Source: Thermoplasmata archaeon
GTDB taxonomy: Archaea > Thermoplasmatota > Thermoplasmata > GCA-020350865
Assembly: GCA_020351895.1 (NCBI GenBank)
Contig: CP070672.1
Location: forward strand, 2,578,444-2,590,661
Direction of reading: 5' to 3'
DNA: 12,218 bases
The translations under genes and the position numbers were made by a program. Under the pieces are notes generated by a model. The model worked only from the letters and a program-made list of their open reading frames with translations. It was not told the origin of the DNA and searched no databases. Every line of letters begins with the position of its first letter. Position 1 is the first letter of the stretch. Positions 1-10,700 of this stretch are shown here, piece by piece.

Positions 1-1791
1 CTCATGGGTGAATACGGAGGGGATCAGTTCGGGTATTCAATATCCAACGCAGGTGATGTTGACAATGACGGCAAGGATGATGTGATAATTGGTGCTCCAT
101 TTAATGACGAGAATGGAACCTCTGCAGGAAAGGCGTATATCTTTTATTTCAGCGATGTTTACAATTATGTGAGCTCAAATGTCACGACAAAGGGATTCAT
201 AACTGATTTTGAAGATGCACAAAGTGCCATGGACAGCGGTGCATATGCCATCTTGAGGGAAGAGGGCATTAAGAATGAATTAGAGATATTTAATGAAACG
301 TTCCCACAAACAGCCTCTCCATGGACCGGATCCAATCAGGATGAATCATGGAACGTTATTACCTTATCTGAGCCAAATGATATTTCAATTGCAAGCGGTG
401 TGGCAGCAGGCTCTGCCGTATCTGGTGATCCTGTTCTTCGTATGGAGGATTGTGATGATGCATGGGGCACAGGGGATATTGTGTGGGCATCTGTGGATTT
501 ATCGGGTTATGAAGATGTTGTTATCGAGTATTATTGGCAACTTGACGCTGTCGATACTGGAGAGGGTTTCCGAAGTGCATATTCAACAGATGCAACAGGT
601 GGTCTCGATTCACAGGGTACCTGGAATCAGATGTATGAACATCTCGATACACCTGAAGATGTTTGGACAATGGATACCTATTCGATACCCAATACAGCAT
701 GTGTGGCGAATTTCAAGTTTAGGTTTAATGCTCGGGCTACAGCTAACGGTGAGGAAACGTTCATTGACGATGTAAGAATAACTGGTAATAAAACCTATTA
801 CGAGATGGATATAGAGTTCAATATGACAGATGTTCCCCTTGTTGATGAGAATTATCTTCAGCTCAATTATTCAACCGATGGAAGTGAGACCGATTTCGGA
901 GTTCTTGTTTTCAACGGTACCTCAGGGGACTGGGATGACCTCAGCTCCCAGGGAGATCTCACCTCTACCTCATTTACCGAGAAAGAATACACATTGGGTG
1001 AGGATCATGTCCTTGGTAATGGATATGTTAGAGCAAGGTTCATTGGTCGAAACGAATCAGTAGATCTTGTGAACTCGACCCTCGATATTGAGTACTTCAG
1101 AGTGAAAAGTGCTGCAGGAAGGTACGAACTGCTCGGCGAATCCGCAAGCGATAATTTTGGCTGCTCAGTGAATAATGCAAGCGATATCAACCAGGACAGT
1201 TCATATGATGATGTAATCGTAGGTGCTCCTGGTTATAGCACCAGCAAGGGAAGGGCCTATATATTCCACGGGGGGAGTCCTTTCAACAACACAGCCGATG
1301 TGATCCTGACCGGCGAGAACAATCAGGACAGATTCGGTTTCTCTGTATCCTGCGCAGGGGATCTTGATGGGGATGGTATTTCCGATGTAATAGTGGGGGC
1401 ACCATATTGGGATAATGGCGCAACAACGGATTGCGGTACAATACTGGTTTTCAAAGGAGGATCCTCCATGGATACAACCTCCGATTTTGTTCATAACGGA
1501 ACACAGGCTGGAGAGCATTACGGCTGGTCCGTTTCACTTGCACTCAACGTTGAAGGAGGTAGCACAAATGCGGTTGTGGTGGGTGCTCCCCATTATGACG
1601 ACGGCTCAAATACTGATGCCGGGGAAGTAGAGATCTTGAACGCATTTGTTATACCGGAATTTTCCTCAATAGCGATACCGGTTGTTTCGATCATTATGTT
1701 TGTTGTGATTCAGAGGAAAAGAGTTATTTTGACATCACGAAAGAAACATGCAAAAAATATTCAGAATTTCGGGCACAAAGATGGAGAGTGA
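1..1791 (+). CDS. Giant FG-GAP propeller surface protein, C-terminal part (5' partial)
   Basis: The frame is open at base 1 and ends with TGA at 1789-1791. The Met at base 4 aligns with an internal Met of the paralogue at 8544, so it is not a start and the gene begins upstream. Visible order: an FG-GAP repeat with a D-V-D-N-D-G calcium loop (from base 4), a beta-sandwich (about 184-1113) with a MAM-like domain inside it (about 283-786), then three more FG-GAP repeats (from about 1129, 1309 and 1495). The tail is IPEF, a hydrophobic helix and a basic cluster. By comparison with the downstream gene these are blades 4-7 of a seven-bladed integrin-alpha-like propeller. FG-GAP propellers commonly serve in adhesion or ligand binding; here that role is inferred. 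Unlike the next gene it has no lamin-tail domain and no C-terminal DUF2341-LamG pairs. Many Asn-X-Ser/Thr sites would suit N-glycosylation outside the cell. The N-terminal half is outside the window, so a zinc-ribbon head is expected but not seen. Confidence 0.93.
   Translation, partial: LMGEYGGDQFGYSISNAGDVDNDGKDDVIIGAPFNDENGTSAGKAYIFYFSDVYNYVSSNVTTKGFITDFEDAQSAMDSGAYAILREEGIKNELEIFNETFPQTASPWTGSNQDESWNVITLSEPNDISIASGVAAGSAVSGDPVLRMEDCDDAWGTGDIVWASVDLSGYEDVVIEYYWQLDAVDTGEGFRSAYSTDATGGLDSQGTWNQMYEHLDTPEDVWTMDTYSIPNTACVANFKFRFNARATANGEETFIDDVRITGNKTYYEMDIEFNMTDVPLVDENYLQLNYSTDGSETDFGVLVFNGTSGDWDDLSSQGDLTSTSFTEKEYTLGEDHVLGNGYVRARFIGRNESVDLVNSTLDIEYFRVKSAAGRYELLGESASDNFGCSVNNASDINQDSSYDDVIVGAPGYSTSKGRAYIFHGGSPFNNTADVILTGENNQDRFGFSVSCAGDLDGDGISDVIVGAPYWDNGATTDCGTILVFKGGSSMDTTSDFVHNGTQAGEHYGWSVSLALNVEGGSTNAVVVGAPHYDDGSNTDAGEVEILNAFVIPEFSSIAIPVVSIIMFVVIQRKRVILTSRKKHAKNIQNFGHKDGE
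184..1113 (+). other. Nested beta-sandwich with MAM-like insert between FG-GAP blades (gene 1)
   Basis: The segment begins with a G-F-I-T-D-F...S-G-A-Y-A-I-L motif and resumes after about 170 residues with Y-E-M-D-I-E-F, L-Q-L-N-Y-S, F-G-V-L-V-F and V-R-A-R-F. I read this as one beta-sandwich interrupted by another. The inner part (about 283-786) starts with an E-I-F-N-E-T-F motif. It contains D-L-S-G-Y followed by alternating hydrophobics, and ends in E-E-T-F-I-D-D-V-R-I, all reminiscent of MAM/jelly-roll ectodomains. The whole block sits between the Tyr-Ile-Phe strand of one FG-GAP repeat and the strand that leads into the next. The same arrangement occurs at 7584-8526 in the downstream gene. 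Domain names are by motif resemblance only. Confidence 0.6.
421..720 (+). repeat. Near-identical patch shared with 7830-8129
   Basis: Aligned without gaps to 7830-8129 (offset 7409), I count 16 differences in 300 bases, about 95% identity, including a 45-base exact run (469-513 and 7878-7922). Adjacent 60-base blocks are about 75-80% identical. Ten of the 16 differences are synonymous. Confidence 0.85.
1648..1746 (+). other. C-terminal IPEF / helix / basic anchor (gene 1)
   Basis: The C-terminus has the tripartite form of an archaeal surface-protein sorting or anchoring signal. It consists of an I-P-E-F motif, a hydrophobic stretch of about 16-18 residues with a proline in the I-A-I-P position, and a basic cluster Q-R-K-R. 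The downstream paralogue ends with the same layout (I-P-E-F-x3-I-x-I-P). Archaeosortase substrates of the PEF-CTERM and VPXXXP-CTERM classes have this layout; whether this one is cleaved or stays as a membrane helix cannot be told from sequence. Confidence 0.6.
1783..1786 (+). promoter_or_regulatory. Ribosome binding site for the second gene
   Basis: GGAG lies within the last codons of the upstream gene and ends 7 bases before the ATG at 1794. The alternative in-frame GTG at 1788 would be only 1 base from it, so this site favours the ATG. Its position inside the preceding gene fits translational coupling. Confidence 0.6.
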
Positions 1792-1793
1792 AT

Positions 1794-4700
1794 ATGGCTA
1801 AAAAGAAGGATACTGCGGAAAAATGTCCGCTTTGCGGGACAAAAGTTAGATTTGCTTCATACAAATGCGAAAATTGTAATGAATACTACACTGAAAATAA
1901 GATAGCTAAGGAGATTGGAGATGTAGCCAGGTGCCCTGAATGTAAATTCAAATTAAAGCAGATCTCGAAGAAGGAAGCTCGAAAAGGTTTAAAGTGCAGG
2001 GAATGCGGTTACAGTATGGGGAATAAGGAACCGCAAAAAAAAGAAGTAAAAGGTCCGAAAAAAGAGCTGCCAAAAGAAGAGCCGCAAAAAAGAGGAAATC
2101 AAAAAGAAGAAATTCAAATACTAGAGGACGAACTCACAAGCCTAACAGCAGAAATTGATAGGATCCTTGGATATGATAAGGAGGAGGAAGATGAAATTGA
2201 GACCTATAATTGCCCTGAGTGTGACAAGGAGATCGATGTAAATGCTAAATTTTGTCCAGGGTGTGGATTGAAATTCTATGATTTGGATGAAATACCCGCA
2301 GTCCTTGAGGAGGAGGAGGTAACTGAAAATTTCGAGTGTTCTGAATGTGGAAGCCTTATCGATAATAATGCCACAGAATGCCCGAATTGTGGTACCACAT
2401 TCATTGAAGATGTGGAAGAATTGTTTGCATGTCCTAACTGTGATTTGGTGGTTGAAGCCTCGGTTACTGTGTGTCCGGGTTGTAATACAGAATTCGTCTC
2501 AGAGGAAGATGAGGATGATATGTGGACCACATTGGATGAAATCCTAGAAGGTGATACTCAGGAAAGCCTTGAAGTGTCAAAATCCGAAAAAGCAGTTACC
2601 CGAACTGAAGTGGCATTCGGTTTAACAAATGGGTTGAAGGAAGAAAAAAAGAAGGATTTTCGTGGTCTAACCAATGACTTAACAAATGGTTTAACAAACG
2701 GTTTGACAAACGGGCTGAAAATAGCAAGACAAGGCATTACCAAAGGAATCACAGAGAGTTTCACAAATGGTTTGACAAACGGTCTGACCAATGGGTTAAG
2801 GGTCTTAAAGACGGGATTAACAAACGGTATCACCAATGGTAATGGTATTACAAATGGTCTGGGTCCAAAGCGTAGGGTCATGGATGCAAATCGAGGCAAA
2901 TTGAAGATCATCCTGGTACCCCTCGTGATCCTTATTTTGGTATTTTCTCCCTATTTGTTCGTGAATATGGAAAAACCATCCGAAAGAATTCAAATCGATG
3001 GTAGATTTGGGGATTGGAGTAAAGTAGCAATGAATTCTGATGGTAGCGAGACCTCACCTTTCAATATCAATGTTGACATAATTGATTATCGGGTAGACTC
3101 TAGGCAGTTTGATTTATCGTTTTACCTGCGGGTTGCTGGGGATATTTTGGCTGGTGAACCAGATGGAGGAAAACATGTGGATTCAGCGTATATTTTTATT
3201 GACACCGATAGAGACCCAGGTTCAGGCTATTTTGTAGATGGAATCGGTGCGGATTACATGATTGAGACATATGGATGGGCTGGTGAGATAATCGGAGGCA
3301 GCCTATCCAGCTATACTGCCGAGGAACAGGATTGGAACCTTTGGACATTCGAAGGAGCCATCAGGGCGGGAGTTAGCGGCTCTGAATTGGAAGTTCAATT
3401 ACCATATACTGCCATGTATCTAGGGAATCTTGATGTCGTGGATGTTCTGTTCTATATGCAAAGTTGGGACAGGTTCGAAGATTTTTCTGATACTTTAACA
3501 AGTAATGAAATAGGTATTCTTTATATAAAACAGCAGGGCGTAGCTAGGGATGTGATAAGTGGGAATGATAATAGGTTGCTTAGACTCGAGCTAGAGGCCC
3601 TCCAAGCCGATATATTGGTCAACGAATTAAAGGCAACAAGAACAGGATTGGGGACAGACAACGACATAGCATTGATAGGATTGGAGAATGAGAATGGACA
3701 GGAAATTGCCTCTGGCACCATGAATAACGGTGTGGTGACGTTTAGGCCCCAGATGGTGATATCGCAAGACCAACCTCAAACGTTATATATTGTGGTGGAT
3801 GTCAGCGGAAGTGCAGTGGCAGAAAATAGCATTGGTTTTAAAATTATGGGTAATAAAGATGTAGAGATTGATTCAGGCACAGTATCCCTAAGGAATGTAA
3901 AACCCGAGGAGCAGCGCTATGATAGTAGCTATTTGCTTAATGTGCCGGGTAATATAACAATAGATGGTGCATTTGCAGATTGGCTAAACAAGAACACATC
4001 CATTGACATGGATCAGGATGTGAATCGTGATAATTTGGATATTATTAGCTATGGTGTATCCGATACCAATTTCGGACCGGCATTTTATTTAAAGGTGGAC
4101 GATGAGATCTGCGGAGGACTTAAAGTGCCTTATTGGAATGTGAAAATCAAATCCGAACCTGTTATTGGAGGTGAGCCCAGTTCCGGTGGGTCATCACCTC
4201 CGACTCTACCTCCTAAGACAGGGGAAGATATGGTTTACATATTCTTGGATACGATTCCTGGTATAGGGTATGGTCAAGACCTTCCAATAAAAGCGAATTA
4301 CATGATAGAAGTGAAGGGAAGATACAACAAGATTCTGAGTAAGACCTGCTATGAATGGACTGGAGCAATCACAACAGATTGGAAGTGGATAGAGCATAGT
4401 ACCGTTGAAGTGGGTTTGGACAGTGTTGAGATGGAGGTAGGTATAGACTGGGAGGATATTGCATTGGATCCCTTCAATGATAGCTTCCAGGTGTACTTTT
4501 TAACAACGGACTGGGAGAAGAGAGAGAAGGATTATTCAGATGGTGAGGGAGCCATACGAGGACCAACAAGAACCAGAGCTGAGACTTTACTAGAGGTCGT
4601 TACTGGATTGGGTACTAATGATGGGGACAGATTCGGATGGAACATGTCATATGCAGGTGACGTTAACAATGATGGTTATCCTGATATAATTGTGGGTGCA

Positions 4701-7700
4701 CCATACAATGACACGTCAGATGGAAGTAAAGAGGATGCTGGTGTAGCCTATATATTCTTTGGATATCCCGGCATAAGTCTTAATGACATAAATGCAGCAT
4801 CCGCTAACGTTACTATATATGGTGAGAATGCTGGCGACCTTTTCGGATGGAGCGTATCGGATCTCGGTAACGTGAATTCTGAATCAAAAGATGATGTAAT
4901 CATTGGTGCACCTGGGTACGATGTTCCTGACAATTTTGCATGGGATTCTACAGATTCGCATGTGAATGAAAATACGACAACCCTTCTCAGGGATTATCCT
5001 AAAATTGCGGCGGACCCTAATGGAAACTCCATCATTGTTTGGGATACTATTAACGCGGTTACCGGTTTAAGAAGCATTAACGCCCAAAAAATCGATTGTA
5101 ATGGTGATACACAGTGGGATTCCGAAGACATTCGAGTCAATCAGTTTTCGGATTCAAATGATCGAAGTTTTCCCGATATTGCCGTAGATTATAACGGAAA
5201 TGCAATCATCGTGTGGGAGGATGAACACGGCGGCAGCAATTACGATATTTATGCGCAAAAACTGGATCCCGATGGTAATCCCCTATGGGGTGGATCGGAT
5301 TTAAAAGTCAACCAGAATTCTGACAGCGCCAATCAGCGCTACCCCTCTGTGGCTGTGGATTCCTATGGGAATGCAATTGTTGTCTGGGCAGATACTCGTA
5401 ACAGCGAGTGGGATATCTTTGCACAAAAGCTTGATCCAAATGGAAACGAGGTGTGGGGTTCGCAAGATAAGCCGGTGAATCAGATCTCGGACGGTACGGG
5501 ACAATATTATCCTGATGTTGCAGTAGACTCAAGTGGAAATGCCATAGTGGTCTGGCAGGATGAGCGTAATGGTGCAAGTGACGATGATATATTCGCACAG
5601 AAACTTGATCTCAACGGAAATGGTAAATGGGGATCCTCAGACAAGAAAGTTAATCAGAATTCTGCTAGTGATGTCCAAGAACAACCTGCCGTTGCTGTGA
5701 ACCAGGACGGAGATGCCATTGTTGTTTGGCAGGATAATCGTCCTGGTGGATCCATCGATGACATCTACGCACAAAAACTTGATGAAAATGGGGAGCCGCA
5801 ATGGGCTTCTTCGGACGTTAGGGTAAATAAGAACTCGGATAGTACCCTCCAGGAAAGACCTGATGTTGCTGTGGATTTGAATAGAAATGCCATTGTTGTC
5901 TGGCAAGACAATCGTAACGGGGGAGCTAACGATGACATCTATACGCAAAAACTCAACCATAAGGGGGAAGCATTGTGGGGTTCGCAAGACAAGAAGATCA
6001 ACCAGAATTCAGACTTCACTTGGCAGTTACGTCCAGCAGTCACCATCCACTCGAATTGGAATGCAATATTCGTCTGGCGAGATGACCGCCAAGGTGGTGC
6101 AAATGCCCAGATATACGGGCAGAAATTCGTGGAAGGTGGACCTGACAGAGGAAGAACCTACATCTTCTTTGGGAATTCCTCGTTAAGTGGCAGTTATAAT
6201 GCATCCTCTGCGGATATAAATATATCTGGGGAGAACAATGGTGATAGATTTGGATTTTCTGTTTCAGGTGCTCAAAACGTCGATAACAGCGATTACGAGG
6301 ATATAGTCGTGGGAGCACCATATTACGATCAACATGAGTGGTGGAACGAAACCTGGTCATACCGCAGAAGATTGGCGTTCAACAACATATATCAGAATGA
6401 AGCTTTGATCAATTTCCCGGTCTTGGTCAACCTCAGCTCTTCGAATTTCGATTATTCAAAAGCGAAATCAGATGGTTCCGATTTGAGGTTCGTGGATTCT
6501 AATAGCAGCACAGAATATAAGTATCACATCGAGCGGTGGAATTCTACAGGCTACAGCTATGTTTGGGTAAATGTAACCACCATCCCAGAAAACTGCTCAA
6601 CGGATTTTATGTGGATGTACTATGGAAATTCCGATGCATCTGATGTTCAAGATGTGAGCGGAACCTATGATATTAATTATACCGGTGTTTGGCATCTAAA
6701 TGAATCTTCAGGAACAGCTTATGATGCGACTTCTTACAATAATGATGGCACAGTATATAACGATGTAACACAGGGTGTTGTAGGGCAAATAGATAAGGCT
6801 GCAGATTTTGCAGGAACAAATGATGATGATGATTATGTTGATTGTGGAAATGACGCAAGTCTGTACTTCGATACTAATAAAAATTATACCTATTCCGCAT
6901 GGATATACAGGCATGCAAATGTGGATTGGGACTCGATATTGTGCAAATTCAGCTGGAGCAATTACGGTTTCAGAATAATTATAAGGCCGGAAGGTGGAGC
7001 TGTAATCGACGTCGGTAATCATACAAATAGTTTTGTAACGGCAACCACCGTTCTTAATTTAAATACATGGTATCATGTGGCTGTGGTTTTCAATTCCAGT
7101 ACTCCCACTGTTCCTGAGATTTATCTAAATGGTAACAAAGAGACGACCTCCGGGAGCGTAGACTTTACCTCAGATACCTCGTCACCATTTGATATCGGTT
7201 ATGGATGGTCCACAGAGGCTTTCGATGGGGTAATTGACGAGGTTAGAGTCTCAAATAAAATACGAAGCTTATACTGGATAGCAGCACAATATAAGTCCAT
7301 GAATGGTGATTTTATAACATATGGGAACGAGGAAACCAAGGACAGAGGAAAGGCCTACATATTCCTCGGTGATGGTTCGATACCGAATCAGGCCGCCTGT
7401 GCCGATATTAAATTGACTGGGGAAGCTGGGGAAGATCTATTCGGATTCTCAGTCTCCAACGCTGGCGATGTGGATAACGACGGATACGATGATGTGATTA
7501 TAGGTGCACCCTTCAATGATGATGGTGGGATTAATGCCGGGAAAGCTTACATTTATTCAGGTGACGAATATTCATTTGTCGCCTCTAATACAACAACCTA
7601 TGGTTATATTACCGATTTTGCCAATGCAAAGAACGCATCAGACAGCGGCGCATATGCGATACTTAGGGAAGGCAATGTAGGTATACCGACTGAAATTTTC

Positions 7701-10700
7701 AATGAAACCTTCCCAGTAGAAGATTTTCCATGGACTGGATCCGGTCAGGATGAATCATGGAATGTGATTACCATATCTGAACCAAATGATATTGCAGTCG
7801 TGAGCGGTATGGCGGTAGGTTCTGCAGTATCCGGTGATCCTGTTCTTCGGATGGAGGATTGTGATGATCCTTGGGGTACAGGGGATATTGTGTGGGCATC
7901 TGTGGATTTATCGGGTTATGAAAATGTTGTTATCGAGTATTATTGGCAACTTGACGCTGTTGATAGTGGAGAAGGATTCAGAAGTGCATATTCTACAGAT
8001 GCAACAGGTGGTCTCGATTCACAGGGTACCTGGAATCAAATGTATGAACATCTCGATACACCTGAAGATGTTTGGACAAAGGATACCTATTCAATACCCA
8101 ATGCAGCATGTGTGGCGAATTTCAAGTTTAGATTCAATGCTTATGCAACTGCCACTGGTGAGGAAACATTTATTGACGATGTCAAGATTACAGGCAATAG
8201 AACATCATATCAAATGGACATAGAGTTCAATACAACGGATGTTCAATCGGCCTTCGACTATTATCTGCAGCTCAACTACTCAGTAGATGGCAGCGAGACA
8301 GATTTCGGTGTTCTTGTCTATGACGAGTCATCAGATGATTGGGATGATCTAGGTAGTCAGGGTGACCTGATCTCAACTTCTTTTGGGACCCGGGAATACA
8401 AATTAAACAGCTCTCATCGGTCGGATTCTGGGTATGTCAGGGTAAGGTTTGTCGGTCGAAATGAAACAGATAATGATGTAGTTAACTCAACGCTAAATAT
8501 CGAATATTGCAGGATAAAAAGTGCCAATGCCGTTCTCGAACTCATGGGTGAAAACGCAGGTGACAACTTTGGGTGGTCCGTGGGTAATGCAAGTGACATC
8601 AACCAGGATGGCTCGTTCGACGATGTTATAGTAGGTGCACCAGGATACAGCAGCAACAAAGGAAAGGCCTATATATTCCACGGCGGTGCCTCAATGGACA
8701 GTACTTCCGATGTTAATCTTACAGGAGAATCTGCCGGTGATAGGTTCGGTTACTCAGTTCATTATGCTGGGGATGTGGATAATGATGGTAAAGAAGATGT
8801 CATTGTAGGCGCCCCATATTACTATGATGGTGCAACAACCGATTGTGGAAAGGTGTACGTATTCAAAGGCGGCTCTTCAATGTCCAGTGCCTTACGTTAC
8901 ATCTATAAGGGTTCTCAAAACAACCAGCATTTTGGATGGTCTGTTTCGTTTGCACTGAGAATAAATGGTAGTGGAAATAATGATGCTGTGCTCGTGGGTT
9001 CTCCGAATTATGATGATGGATCAAAAATAGATGTTGGGAAGACTTATGTTTTATTTATCGAGATATATGATGATATCGTAATCAATGAGATACAGTTCGA
9101 TCCCAAAGGCGGGCCCTTTGAAGAGGAATGGAACTGTCGCAAGAAAATCACTATCCACTCCTCGAAAGTCGCAGCCGATTTAACAGATTTCCCGGTTCTA
9201 ATCAGCTCAACTGATATCGATCTGAAAGACAAGGCACAGTTAGATGGTGATGACATTATTTTTGTGGGTGCAGATAATGAAACCAAGTACGACCATGAGA
9301 TAGAAAGGTACGACAGCTCAACAGGTGAGCTTATCGCATGGATTAAGATCCCATGGATTTCATCGATTAACGATACAGTATTTTACATGTACTACAACAA
9401 CTCGAATGCGGAAAATCAGGAATATGAAGAAGGGGTCTGGAGCAACGGCTATGTTGGTGTCTATCACATGGTAGAGGATGCAGGAAGTATAGCAAATTCG
9501 GCATCCTCGACAAATGATGGAACCAGGGTAAACACACCAACAAGGGATATAGGTAAGATAGGTTATGCCCAGAACTTCACAGGGAGTGGAGCTGACGATT
9601 ACTTTAATCTAGGAGATTTGGGTCTTTGTGATGGAACCAATGAAGAAATTACAATGTCTGTTTGGTTTAGGGTCAATGATCCGGCCCTTGAAACATGGGG
9701 TAAAGTAATTAGCAAAAGAAATGAAACTGATACCGGTTATGTCTATTATTTAAACTTCAATGATGCAGCTTCAAATAAGCTGCTTTATGGAGGAATAAAC
9801 GAAGATGCCATCTGGCCTTATGCCTCAGTTAAAAATGATACCTGGACATATGTCGCACTTACATACAACGCAACAAAGAAAATTTTCTACTTGAATGATA
9901 CCGAACACACAAGTGATGAACCTAACACAGGGGCATTATGGGCATCAACTGCGGATGTATCCGTGGGTGCTAGAACAAATCCCTCTCAGAACTACGCTGG
10001 TCTTTTAGATGAGCTTAGGTTCTCCAATGTTGCACGCTCAGCAGAATGGATTGCAACCGAATATAATAACCAATATTATCCCGATACTTTTTACACTATT
10101 AACGGGGAGGATATCAATGCCTCGGCTTGGACATATCGCAAGCCAATTACCATTAATTCCAGTAAAGTGACTGGAGATATCGATGGCTTCCCCGTGCTCA
10201 TCAACATCACGGATTCCGATCTTTCAGGAAAAGCACAATCCGATGGCGATGATATTGTTTTTACAGATTGGGATGGAAAATCTCAACTCCATCACGAGGT
10301 CGAAAATTACACCTCGGCAAGTGGAAAATTGATTGCCTGGATTAAATTTGCTTCCCTCTCATCATCCTCAGATACTACAATTTACATGTATTACAATAAT
10401 TCAGATGCTACAAATTCAGAGAATGATGAGAGTCTGTGGAGCAATGGTTATGTTGGTGTCTATCACATGGTAGAGGAAACTGGTAGTATTGCCAATTCCG
10501 CTTCATCAATAAATGATGGAACTAGACAAGATAGTCCCACAAGAATTGCAGGTCGAATCGATTGGGGTCAGGATTTTACAGGTAGTACGGGTGATGACAG
10601 ATTTAATTTGGGCGATCTTGGTTTGACGGATGGAGTCCAAGAAAATCTCACTATCTCTTTTTGGGTGAATACCGATGATGCTTCACTTGATAATTGGGGG

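Larger units (their letters stand above)
4605..9056 (+). repeat. Seven FG-GAP repeats forming one interrupted integrin-alpha-like propeller
   Basis: Seven copies of the pattern G-(E/T)-x-x-(G/x)-D-x-F-G-(W/F/Y)-S-V ... (I/V)-x-V-G-(A/S)-P ... G-x-x-Y-(I/V)-F start near 4605, 4818, 6225, 7416, 8544, 8721 and 8904. Seven is the number in a closed integrin-alpha propeller. Calcium loops of the D-x-(N/D)-x-D-G type are intact in blades 1, 4, 5 and 6 and degenerate in 2, 3 and 7. Long inserts fall in blade 2 (about 4930-6144), blade 3 (6336-7340) and blade 4 (about 7584-8526); the other blades are contiguous. Each split blade resumes with its expected D-R-G-(R/K)-x-Y-I-F or L-E-L strand. Confidence 0.85.

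Noticed and set aside
4..6. ATG at base 4 as the start of gene 1
   Set aside because: The frame is open upstream, and the Met aligns with an internal Met at 8544 in the paralogue, in the middle of the FG-GAP series.
293..775. Forward ORF of 160 codons in another frame, with a similar one at 7834-8223
   Set aside because: The resemblance between the two comes from the near-identical patch of the two real genes; both lie within long conserved reading frames.
1788..1790. GTG start for gene 2, giving a 4-base overlap with gene 1
   Set aside because: It is too close to the GGAG and does not match the start of the third gene; the ATG at 1794 fits both. The overlap is still possible, but less likely.
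2558..2911. Reverse-strand ORF with a V-K-P-F repeat
   Set aside because: It is the mirror image of the TNG-repeat DNA. It has no supporting start signal and lies wholly in the sense gene.
5308..5987. Several reverse-strand ORFs across the seven-repeat block
   Set aside because: They are periodic shadows of the sense repeats with no ribosome site and unlikely composition.
5301..6135. CRISPR-like array suggested by regular spacing in this block
   Set aside because: The repeats are imperfect, 168-174 bases long, in frame and conserved at protein level, so they encode propeller blades.
6821..6833. Short GAT trinucleotide run as a phase-variation tract
   Set aside because: It has only about four units and slippage would add or remove whole Asp codons, so it cannot switch the frame.
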